From: Pelagophyceae sp. CCMP2097
Taxonomy: Eukaryota; Sar; Pelagophyceae
Direction of reading: 5' to 3'
DNA: 11,859 nt
NCBI GenBank assembly: GCA_026770575.1
Contig: MU657208.1
Coordinates: 240,469-252,327, forward strand
Shown piece after piece: positions 1 through 7,900 of the stretch. The notes below the pieces were generated by a model. That model made no database searches, was not told where the DNA came from, and worked only from the letters and a program-made list of their open reading frames with translations. Each line of letters opens with the position of its first letter. Within the stretch, counting starts at the first letter, position 1. Made by a program: the position numbers and the translations under genes.

Positions 1-1
1 C

Positions 2-430
2 GACGGCCGTGCAGACGAGGCGTACTACCAGCAGATCGAGTGGGCGCTGGTGCAGGAGGAGAGTCCTTGGACGCTCGCGGCGCTGCTGTCTTGGTCGCCG
101 CGTCCGATCTTGTCGATCTTTGTGAATTACAACTCGGTGTGCCAGCAGTGCAACTTGGGCGCCGCGGAGGAGGAGAGCGACGAGGCCGCGACGTTCCTGC
201 TGTGCTCATTCTGCAACCTCTCGTTCCACAACAGCGCCGAGTGCCTTGGCGAAGCGGGCGGTGCGATCCTCTCGACGCGCGACGCCAAGAACGAAGAGCA
301 CGAGTGGGCGTGCCCGCCGTGCTGGAAATCGGTACTCGCGAAAGCACGCCGTGCCACACAGAGCCGCATCGGCACGCGCCCCGCTGGCAAGAAGATTGGG
401 AAGAAGCTGACGAAGAAGGCGCCGAAGTGA
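2..430 (+). CDS. PHD-type zinc-finger protein, 3' end (5' truncated)
   Basis: The frame is open from the window edge to a TGA at 428-430, giving about 142 residues with no stop, so the gene starts upstream. The visible part has a cysteine/histidine series typical of a PHD finger: CQQC at about 140-151, then CSFC followed by a His four residues later, another Cys, and a final WACPPC. PHD fingers fold around two zinc ions and usually read histone tails or sit in chromatin complexes. Here the His and next Cys are separated by four residues rather than the usual two, so it may be a divergent PHD or related finger. The C-terminus is strongly basic (KKIGKKLTKKAPK), which suggests nuclear localisation or nucleic-acid contact. 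An intron near 50-130 cannot be excluded because the residues before CQQC look less domain-like. No ATG is visible. The family call is moderate; the biological role is unknown. Confidence 0.55.
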   Translation, partial: DGRADEAYYQQIEWALVQEESPWTLAALLSWSPRPILSIFVNYNSVCQQCNLGAAEEESDEAATFLLCSFCNLSFHNSAECLGEAGGAILSTRDAKNEEHEWACPPCWKSVLAKARRATQSRIGTRPAGKKIGKKLTKKAPK

Positions 431-661
431 GAAGGACGTCACGGTATTTCGATTAAAATCAAAATTGTAAGTTGACAACGCTTCGCTACCGACTCGGCCT
501 CGCATCCCAGACCACCTTGCCGCCCTCTACGCCCTCTCCTACGTTCTTTTAGGGCTCCTATACTTTTTTTTGCCGTCATACGTTTTTTACGTCACTCAGT
601 CAGTCCAAAAAATCCCCCATGCCCCGCCCATCTACGAATTAAAAAAGGAGCCCGCACTCAA

Positions 662-691
662 GCATAACTCGCCGACCAGTTGCATAACTCG
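662..691 (+). repeat. Two direct copies of GCATAACTCG
   Basis: The ten bases GCATAACTCG occur exactly at 662-671 and 682-691, with start points 20 bases apart, in the non-coding interval between the zinc-finger gene and the Dus gene. They could be a paired protein-binding site or a small duplication. No function can be assigned from sequence. Confidence 0.5.
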
Positions 692-886
692 TCGCTCCTG
701 ATCAGGGCCGGCGGCCAGCCTGGTGTACTCTTCTTCTTCTATTATGCACTCCACTGAGGCTGCTTTAAAAAACAACAGGCGGTTCCGTCGCGCTGGGCTC
801 CACACAATGGCTTTTTCCCACGTCGCCATTGAAGGCGGTGCGGCTTGTGATGGGTCTCGTGCGGTGGCTGGGCCTCGGCCTGGCGC

Positions 887-1063
887 TTGGGGTGGTGATA
901 GCGGACCTCGGAGGCCATGTCACCGCGGGGCAGCGGTGGTGCTATACTATGTACAGCACCGTCGCCGATCTTCTCGGTGTGATGACAGCGGACCTCGGAG
1001 GGCCATGTCACCACGGGGCAGCGGTGGTGCTATACAAAGTACAGCACCGTCGCCGATCTTCTC
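887..1063 (+). repeat. Two-copy tandem repeat, about 88-bp period, each copy with a hairpin
   Basis: Two adjacent copies are visible. The well-matched cores are 901-975 and 988-1063, differing by three substitutions and one inserted G; weaker similarity continues 5' of each core, giving a period of about 88 bases. Each copy contains an inverted repeat, GGTGCTATAC and GTACAGCACC, at 938-960 and 1026-1048, with one A-C mismatch in the stem and a three-base loop. The loop is TAT in the first copy and AAA in the second, while the arms are identical. The period is not a multiple of three, so this is not a repeated protein segment. It lies about 290 bases upstream of the proposed Dus start and could be regulatory, a minisatellite seed or a mobile-element remnant. 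Confidence 0.85.
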
Positions 1064-1234
1064 ATCGTCGCGGTATATGGTGGGTTCTCTCAACGGGGCC
1101 TTGTACTGGAGCTCTTAGCGCCGCTTGGGGTACCTCGCGTCTGCGCTTCTTTCCCGGGATAAAAGTAATCAAATCACACCTCGCTCAAAAACAACATCGT
1201 TTGCAGAGGTCGGGTCCGGAGATAGCCCGCGGCT

Positions 1235-1246
1235 CGGCTCGAGCCG
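1235..1246. promoter_or_regulatory. 12-bp perfect palindrome upstream of the Dus gene
   Basis: CGGCTCGAGCCG is a perfect palindrome about 106 bases before the proposed ATG at 1352. A dimeric transcription-factor site is possible, but palindromes of this length also arise by chance in GC-rich DNA, so the regulatory reading is weak. Confidence 0.2.
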
Positions 1247-1351
1247 GGGAGAGTCCCGTAGCGCGTACACGCCGCGCGCAGCCCGCGCTCCACGAGCGCA
1301 GGAAGTGCCCGTGGTTTGAGTGCCCGTCTCCGACCTCGTCTCTCCGCGGCG

Positions 1352-2847
1352 ATGCAGCTGCTGCCGCTGCTGCTGTGCCTCCACGCGCGCGCGACCGTGA
1401 GGAATCGCTGCGGTGCCCCCCCCTTCCAAAGAGGAGCGCGCGGTCACGACGACGAGGCCGCTGTGTGTGCGTCAGGTGTCCATGGCGCCCCGCGCGAAGT
1501 GGGTCGAGGGCCTCGCCTCGCGCGTCATCCTCGCGCCGCTGGAGCGCGTCTCCGACGTTGGTTTCCGGAAGCTTTGCTTCGAGCAGGGGGCCGGTTTTAC
1601 TTGGACCGAAATGGTTTACTGCTCGGACCTGAAACGCGCGTCCCCGTCCGCGGTCCAGTGCATCGACACGTTCGACTCCGACACTCCGACGGGGCTGCAG
1701 CTCTTAGTGGACCGCACGTCGGCGCCGCAGGGTTACGGGGTGGGCGGCCTCCGGGCTGCGTTGGACCAACTCGAACTTTTGGCCTCGACGTCGCACCCGC
1801 ACTGGCGGAACATTGCCGCCATCGACCTCAACTTCGGTTGCCCCTCGCCGGGCATCGTCAAGCCTGGACCGGCGTCCCCGTTTGTCGCGACTTCTTGAGA
1901 CGAACCCTTTCTTGGGCCCTCGCTCCTCCGCCTCTGCGCGGCGCGGACTCGTTGCAAGGCGCGGCGCTGGTCCGGCGCTGCTGCGCAAGAGGTCCAAGAT
2001 GGCCAAATTGTTCGAGGAGCTCGCCGGGTGGCGAGACGCGCAGACGTCGCTGCCCCGCCTCCACGCAGTGGGCGCCAAGATTCGCCTCGGCGCCAACCAG
2101 CGCGAGCAGGACTTCAAGGTGCCCTGCGGCGGACCAATCTCCTCCATGCCTCTGAAGATTGGGCGTTTCACGTCTGAAAAAGACGCCCGTAGGTCTATCT
2201 CCCCGTCGCCGAGGCGGCCGTGGAGCACGGCCTCGACTTCCTCACAGTGCACGCGCGGCACGGCGAACAGCGCAGCCGCGACGCGCCGACGTGGGCTGCG
2301 CTCGCAGAGGTCTCAGAGGTGGCACGGGGGTCGCGGCTCAGCGTCATCGGAAACGGCGACGTCAAGACCGCTTGCGACGCCCAACGCATGCACGGCCGCC
2401 GCGTCTGTCTTGCCATGCGCGTTGCCCAGCTAAGGGTTGCGAAAAGAGTCCCCAGTCGGCCCAGTGATCAATGACCGCTGTCGGCGCGGTGATCGATGGC
2501 CACCCCTGAAAGTGTCTCGTGCTTTTCGTCCCGCGCCATGCTGTGCCAACCGGGATGTGTCGGCCATGCCTAGGCGCGCGGAGACGGGCGTCGACGCAGT
2601 CATGGTCGGGCGCGCGGCGATGCACAACCCGTGGTCGCTGCGTTCACTTTCGCAGCCCGACGGCCACCTCGAACTCGCGACTGAAAGATGGCCCTCGCTC
2701 GCCGAGCTCGATTCGGCTCAACAAGCCTGGGACGCGCTCGGCGCAACGCACCTCGGCCGCCAACGATACAGGCCCTTCCACGCCGACAACTTTCGGCGCA
2801 TCAGGGAAGAGAGCCGCCTTCGCGAGGCCAAGAGGGGCGGCCTGTGA
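1352..2847 (+). CDS. tRNA-dihydrouridine synthase (Dus family), five exons
   Basis: The enzyme is an FMN- and NADPH-dependent reductase that converts specific tRNA uridines to dihydrouridine. Proposed exons are 1352-1396, 1476-1861, 1959-2118, 2193-2389 and 2574-2847, giving 353 residues. Family landmarks appear in order: ILAPLERVSDVGFR, LQLLV, NFGCPSP with the catalytic Cys (codon 1839-1841), GAGPALL, KIRLG, TVHARH, IGNGD and GRAAMHNPW. These cover the FMN-binding and catalytic positions, and the length is normal. Introns are 1397-1475 (GT-AG), 1862-1958 (GC-AG), 2119-2192 (GT-AG) and 2390-2573 (GC-AG). The first GC donor is chosen because it keeps the standard spacing from GCP to GAG; the second because no GT donor gives the right phase before the frame closes. 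The first exon (MQLLPLLLCLHARA) looks like a signal peptide and splices in phase. The alternative is a start at ATG 1482, giving 336 residues. The core family call is firm; the first exon is an inference. Confidence 0.85.
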
Positions 2848-3172
2848 CGCAGTTAAGACCGCGTTTTTTTTAAAATGTCGGCAGTTGCACCGACCCAGGG
2901 CCTTCCGCTATTGCGCGCCACTGGGGGGCCCTCCGAGCGTGCGAGGGGGCTCAGAGGGCGGGTCTGGGGCTGGGCTGGGCCCTGCCAAAGCGGCTGCGTC
3001 TCCGGCGCCCAACTTGGGGCTGCAGAGGACGCGGGGTGGTGCACTTTGGAAAAAGTGCGAATCGCGGCGCCGCGGATGGTCTGGACTCGCCGGTTTGAGC
3101 GCAGGCTTGCCCCCGGGCATCGTCTCCCCAACGGCAACGAACAAACTTGTTACGAGAGGTGAGATTGACCGG
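2848..3172. other. Short intergenic region between convergent 3' ends
   Basis: This 325-base interval separates the Dus stop from the stop of the minus-strand gene. It starts with a T-run followed by AAAA at about 2865-2877, a plausible 3'-end signal area for Dus. It also holds a GC-rich hairpin (listed) and G-rich direct repeats near 2960-2990. A 95-codon ORF with an ATG at 2875 is present but shows no recognisable domain and was not called. Confidence 0.55.
2928..2959. repeat. GC-rich hairpin between convergent genes
   Basis: GCCCTCCGAGC at 2928-2938 and GCTCAGAGGGC at 2949-2959 form an 11-bp stem with one mismatch and a ten-base loop. It lies about 80 bases after the Dus stop codon and about 215 bases from the opposing gene's stop. 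It could affect 3'-end formation for either gene, but hairpin terminators are not a general feature of eukaryotic mRNA genes, so function is open. Confidence 0.45.
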
Positions 3173-4273
3173 TCACCAACCGGTGTCGCCGTCGATGCAG
3201 CCGCCGGTGTCTTCATCCATCCCGTCCTCCGCCTCGGGCGCGTCCTCGTCCTCGTCACCCCCGCTGTCCTCGCCCTCGTCGGCGAGGAGGCAGACGAGGC
3301 GAAAGGCGTCGTCGTCCATTTGCGTGGCCTGCGCGTCCGCGTCCGCCGCGTCGTCGTCGTCGTCTTCCGGCTCGCCTGCGCCGTCGGTGCACTCTGCCGC
3401 GCCGGCAGCAGCGGTCGCGCCCGGCGGGTCGACGCCGAGGTGGGCGCAGAGTTGTCGATGGGCGTAAAGAATCTTCGCGAGCTGAGGTTTCCTCGTCACC
3501 TCCAAAGTGGCGAGGAGCGCCTCGAGGTTGCGGACCCGTGCAAAGTCTTCGGCCGTCGCGATCCCAGCGTTGCTGACGGCCGTCCAAAAGGCCCGTCCGA
3601 GGCCGGCGAACATGCCGCCCTTGTAAAGTTGCGCCGTCGGTGTCGTCGACGCAACCTTGCCCAAAGCCGCAGCGTGCCTTGCCACTGCGTCCGCCGGCAT
3701 CACTGCCGCTCGCGGGCCCGCGGACGTGCGCGGCCGCCCGCCCGCCCGAAAAGCCGCCGTCGTCGCCGCCGCCTTAGCCTTGGCCTTTTCCTCGCTAGCT
3801 TCGCGCCGCTTCAGCTGGTCCCCCAACTTGGCCGCCGTCTTCCCAAAATACTGCGTGAACTCGTCAGCGTCCATCAGCTCGAGCCGCCCAAAGCGGCGAG
3901 CAGACGTCCTGCCAGACTCTCCGGCCGCCTGCATAAAGTAGGGCACCCTTTTGCCGTACTGCGTCGCAACCTCCGTAGACCCGACCTCGCGCATCAATTG
4001 AACCGCGCGGTCCGGCGAAATCTTCGTCGTCTTGCCCTCGAGCTCGCCGACCGCGTGGCAGGCGACAACGAACGCCAGCTGTTTCGCGCTCCTGCAGCGC
4101 GCCGCGAGGCGCCTTGTAACTCCCCACCCAACACTGCGCCCCGGCAGCACGACGGCCGCGCTCGTCGCGAGCACCACGGGCTCGTCGGCAGGCGAAAACG
4201 ATGCCGCAGCGCCACGGGCGATCGGCGCGGTCGCACCGGTGGTTGGCCGCTTGTTCCTGTGCTCCTCTGCCAT
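3173..4273 (-). CDS. Hypothetical 366-residue protein with acidic C-terminal tail
   Basis: A single uninterrupted frame runs from an ATG at 4273 in good eukaryotic context (GACCATGG) to a TGA at 3173-3175. I do not recognise the family. The N-terminal 80 residues are Ala/Arg-rich. Residues about 95-165 contain a mixed helical region with YGKRVPYFMQAAGESG and MDADEFTQYFGKTAAKLGDQ, followed by a Lys/Ala-rich linker. Residues about 215-290 look like a compact helical domain; NAGIATAEDFARVRNLEALL resembles a helix-hairpin-helix style turn, but this is only a visual impression. The last 65 residues are strongly acidic, with a DDDDD run and repeated E/D blocks, as in nuclear chaperones and chromatin proteins. 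There is no signal peptide and no clear membrane segment. It converges with the Dus gene and shares its strand with CFAP57. A 38-bp palindrome lies directly upstream. That it is a gene is likely; its role is unknown. Confidence 0.6.
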   Translation of the reverse strand: MAEEHRNKRPTTGATAPIARGAAASFSPADEPVVLATSAAVVLPGRSVGWGVTRRLAARCRSAKQLAFVVACHAVGELEGKTTKISPDRAVQLMREVGSTEVATQYGKRVPYFMQAAGESGRTSARRFGRLELMDADEFTQYFGKTAAKLGDQLKRREASEEKAKAKAAATTAAFRAGGRPRTSAGPRAAVMPADAVARHAAALGKVASTTPTAQLYKGGMFAGLGRAFWTAVSNAGIATAEDFARVRNLEALLATLEVTRKPQLAKILYAHRQLCAHLGVDPPGATAAAGAAECTDGAGEPEDDDDDAADADAQATQMDDDAFRLVCLLADEGEDSGGDEDEDAPEAEDGMDEDTGGCIDGDTGW

Positions 4274-4276
4274 GGT

Positions 4277-4314
4277 CCTGGTCCAAGCTCGGCGCGCGCC
4301 AAGCTTGGACCGGG
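4277..4314. promoter_or_regulatory. 38-bp near-perfect palindrome abutting a start codon
   Basis: Arms are built on GGTCCAAGCT (4280-4289) and AGCTTGGACC (4302-4311) around the self-complementary centre GGCGCGCGCC (4291-4300). There is one mismatched pair within 32 bases, and further pairing extends it to 4277-4314. It ends three bases before the ATG of the 366-codon minus-strand gene. If transcribed it would be a very stable hairpin in the 5' leader; if not, it is a strong dimeric DNA-binding site candidate. Inverted-repeat insertion is a third possibility. Confidence 0.6.
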
Positions 4315-4948
4315 TCGCGGTCTAAAAACCTGCCCGCAAGGACGAAGAAGGCCGGCTAGGCCGTGCAACGTCGTGGCCCGGAACGCGGCTTGCCAACGGG
4401 GTTTTCGCCCAAATGGCAGGATGCAAAAACGAGCTCAAACAGGAACTCAATCAATCTGCTCCTTCGAGTGATATTAGAGCCTTTTTCCCTGATGCCCGAG
4501 AGCGTGCCTGCCGGCGGATTCGACGGTCTTGCTTCGCACATTGCAGGGAGGCAAAGCTCAAATGGATGTCGTTTTCAATAATCGCACCTTTGGACGACAC
4601 CGCAGGCGGCGGAGAGAGGGCAGCGGCTGGGGATTCTTATACATGATCGAGACAGTTTTCGAGGCCGGACCTTTCTGGCTCGTCAATTTGGTCGTGGGCG
4701 CCACCCCTCTTCAGAGATCCCGACCTCGCAATGGCCTCGACGCGGTTAAACGCGGCCGACTGCCAAAATGAACGTCACCGATTCGCCGCCCCAAACGACC
4801 CCCGAGATGCATCCACCTCCCCGCGAATTCAGGAGCGCAACAGGGCCGCCGACCTTTAAAAAAGGCTCTCTTCAAACGTGCCGAAGTCGTTTGCCGCGGC
4901 CCGGCTCTGAGGCGAAAAGGGGTCCTAGTTGAAGTCGCCGAAAAATGT

Positions 4949-4962
4949 TTAAAATATTTTAA
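4949..4962. promoter_or_regulatory. AT palindrome downstream of CFAP57, possible 3'-end signal
   Basis: TTAAAATATTTTAA is a perfect 14-base palindrome starting 18 bases after the CFAP57 stop codon (minus strand), in otherwise GC-rich DNA. An AT-rich patch at this position may contribute to polyadenylation. No canonical AATAAA hexamer is seen next to it, so this is tentative. Confidence 0.3.
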
Positions 4963-4979
4963 GAAATCGGTCCTGGGAG

Positions 4980-7900
4980 CTAGTTGAAGAGCTTTTGCGC
5001 TTTGCCGTCGAGCGCTTTGCCGGCCTTTTCGAGCGCGAGCTCAAAGTGCTCGACGCGGCGCTGGAGCAGTGCCACGTGCCGCGCCAGCGCCGCGTCGCCG
5101 GTGTCGCCCGCGTTGGAATCGGCTTTGATGTTTTCGGCTTTCAAGGCCTGGCGGTGGTGCTCGCGTTTCAGGTTGTTCATCTCGTCGACGAGGACGGTGG
5201 ACTCGTCGGTGAGGCGGGCGTGGTCGCCGAGGTACATTTTCAAATCCTTGGCGATCTTCCTCTGCAAGGCCTCGATGTTCCTCTCCAAGTGCTCGCGCTG
5301 CCGGTTGTACTCGTGCTGCAGCTCCGTCTCGCCCGCCGCCGCGACCTGGACACGATGCTGAACGAAAAAGCGGCATGAAGCCGGGGGCCCCGCCGTCCTT
5401 TGAGGCGGCTTTTACCATGGACTCGCGGGCCGCGGCGCCTTCCCCGAGGACGTACTGCTTGTACAGCTCGACGAGGCGCGGCTTGAGCTGCTTGTGGGCC
5501 TCGCAGGCCGCGCAGGCAGCGAGGTCGCGCTTGAAGGCCTGGACGTAGGCGGCCGCGTGCTTCAGCAGCACCTATGGGCATGGTACGAATGTGGGGCGCC
5601 GCAGCAAGGCCTTGCCTGCTGCGTGGCCAGCTCCTTGGCCATGCCGTCCATCTTCAGCCGGAGCTCGCCGATCATCAAGTCGAGTGCCGAGTTTGACCTA
5701 TTTCGGCTGGGGGGCTGCCTTAATGAGCAAGGGCGCACCGATGGTACTGGTCCAGCTCCATGTCCATCTCCTCGACCTGCTTGCGCATGTCCGCGATCTC
5801 CGTCTCGCGCGGCTCGATCTGCCTTTTGAGTTCCTTGATCTTGTAGTCGAGCACAAACTTAAACTTTTCGAGCTCCTGGTTCTTCTTCTTCAGGTCGGAG
5901 ATGCGCTTCTCCTTGTCCGCAATCGTCTCGTCGCGCTCGCGGATCTCCTTCTTGTGGCCGAGAATGTCCTTCTCTAGACCTAAAATCGGCCTCGAGAAGA
6001 AGGACTGCCTCCACAACGACTGACCCAGGATGCCCTCGCAAAGTTCGCGCTCCTTATCGTGCAGCGACCGAATCTCCTCCTTTTGGTCCTCGACGTCCTT
6101 GGTTAGCCCGGCAAACTTGCGCTTCATGTGCGCGTTCTCCGCCTTGAGCTTCAAAGTCAGCGCGCGCTCCGCCGCCAGCTTGGCCTCGGACCTCGACTTG
6201 ACCTCTTCAACTTCCAAGTCCGCGTCCTCCTCGACGTGCCCCTTGCTCCTCGTGAACCGGTCCACCTGCGCCTCCTTGTCCTCCGCCAGCCCACGCTGCA
6301 GCTCGTGCTCCACCTCGATCTTGCCGTCGTACTCGTCCGTCAGCCGCGAAACGAAACGAGCATGCTCGTCGACCTACGCCCGCCCATGAGCAAACGACTT
6401 TCGCGGTTTGAAGGACGCGGCAGAAGCGCGAGCGTGCGATTCTCGTCGTCCCACTTGGCGTTCTGTTCGTCTCGCTCCGTGACAAGCGCGCGGTACCGAG
6501 TCACCTCTGTCGAAATCTTCGCGTCGTACCTCGCGCGCAATGCGTCGCTGACCCGTCACCTCCCAAAAATTCGAAAGGAAGCGAAAATGACCGAAATTGA
6601 GGCAATTGCAAAAGCAACGAAAAGAAAGCAACGAAACGCACTGCGTCTCCAGGTCTCGAAACTCGTGCTTGTGCTTGTCCTCCAGCGAGTGCAGCCGGTC
6701 CTCGTAGTCGAGCTCCATGCGCCGCTTGTCCTCCATCAGCTCCTCGTAGCGTCCAGCGTCGGCGCGGAGCTCGGATGTGAACTTGTCCGAGATTTCGGCG
6801 ATGCGCTCCTTGTACTTCATGTCCTTGAGCCGGAGCTGGTACTCGTTGTTCAGCACGAGCTCGTCGACCTTCAAACGCAGCTGCAGCATCTGCTGGCCCT
6901 TGTCCTCCAGGTCGGACTTGGTCACCAAAATCTCCTCTGTGAACTCGGTGCCGCCGGCCGCGTCGCGGTTCATCGAGCCGCGCACCACCTGGCCGCGGCC
7001 GTCGAGCTCGTGGACCTGGAAGAGGGCGAGCGAGCCGTCGACGCCGGCGGTGAAGAGGAAGAGGCCGTCGTGCGAGAGTCGCATGCAGGAGACGGCGTCG
7101 GCGTGCGCCACGTACCTCTGCGCCTCCAACTGCTCCCAGTCGTCGCGCGAGTGCTGCGACTGCATCGGGTGCGCCGTGACGAACCCGGGCGCGCCGTCGT
7201 CGGCCGTGCCCACGAAGAGGACGCGCGAGTTGGCCGTGAGCTCGGCGCAGCCGAGGAGCGTGTCGCAGAGCTTGGACTTTGCCGGCGTCACCACCTGCTG
7301 CATCGCCGCCGAGCCGCCGGCCTGGTGCTGCTCCGACGAGGCCGAGACGTTGCTGAGCGACATGGTCCCCGAGTGCGCGCCGACGAGGCCCTTTGGCGTC
7401 TCCGAGGTGCCCGGCGAGTTGGACGTCGAGGCCGAGGGCGGCGCGAGGAACTCGCGGATGGTCCGGTCGTCCGCGACGCAGAAGATGCGCCTAAAGTCCG
7501 GCGAGGCGGCGCCTCCGAGGAAGGCGCAGCGGGGGAGCACGTGCTCGCCGTCCTTGGCGGCCTCGCGCACCTTCCACACGAAGACGGCGCCGTCGCCGCC
7601 CATGGTGACGAGGCGGCGGTCGCCGCGCGACCAGCGGATGCTGCGGACGCGGCCGTTGTGGCCCCGCAGGTTGGCGAGCGTCTCGTGCGTGTACGTGGCG
7701 ATGATCTGGACCACGGCGTTGTTCGCGGCCTGCGTTTTTCACAGTCAACGTCGGGAAGACAGTGATTTCTTTCCCAGTCGGCATCCCGACGACTCACCGC
7801 AAAGGCGTGCCCGCCGTGCGCAAAGGCGCACTCGCGGCACGCCTTGATGTTCAGCTCGTACACCGCCCGGATGTCGTCCATCAGGAGCGACATGAACCTC

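Larger units (their letters stand above)
431..1351. other. Intergenic region: 3' flank of zinc-finger gene and upstream region of Dus gene
   Basis: No supportable protein gene is seen in this 921-base stretch. It begins with an AT-rich segment after the stop codon (a GATT/AATC inverted repeat near 450) followed by T-runs near 565-595, as expected of a 3' end region. It then holds two direct copies of GCATAACTCG, an 88-bp tandem duplication, and a 12-bp palindrome, each listed separately. A long open frame crosses the tandem repeat, but it has no ATG start and runs out of frame into the Dus coding exon, so it was not called. Confidence 0.6.
4274..4979. other. Intergenic region between CFAP57 3' end and the 366-codon gene
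   Basis: Both flanking genes are on the minus strand, so this 706-base stretch must hold the CFAP57 3' flank and the promoter and 5' leader of the 366-codon gene. Two items stand out and are listed: a 38-bp near-palindrome at the lower end and an AT palindrome at the upper end. CTAGTTGAAG occurs at 4925-4934 and again across the CFAP57 stop at 4980-4989, a short local duplication. Small open frames at 4363-4581 and 4529-4771 on the plus strand show no domain or start context and were not called. Confidence 0.55.

Noticed and set aside
829..1632. 267-codon plus-strand open frame across the tandem repeat
   Set aside because: It does not begin with ATG, crosses an 88-bp repeat whose period breaks frame, and overlaps the real Dus exon in another frame. 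The translation is low-complexity Arg/Ala/Ser.
2875..3162. 95-codon plus-strand ORF with ATG at 2875
   Set aside because: No domain, a position in the 3' flank of Dus, and a G-rich repeat-driven translation make it unlikely to be a gene.
2519..4471. 650-codon plus-strand open frame
   Set aside because: It runs antisense over the 366-codon gene and overlaps the Dus last exon out of frame. It has no ATG start and an Arg/Ala/Val-rich composition typical of an antisense frame in GC-rich coding DNA.
4363..4771. Small plus-strand ORFs between CFAP57 and the 366-codon gene
   Set aside because: They overlap each other in different frames, and none has a domain or start context.
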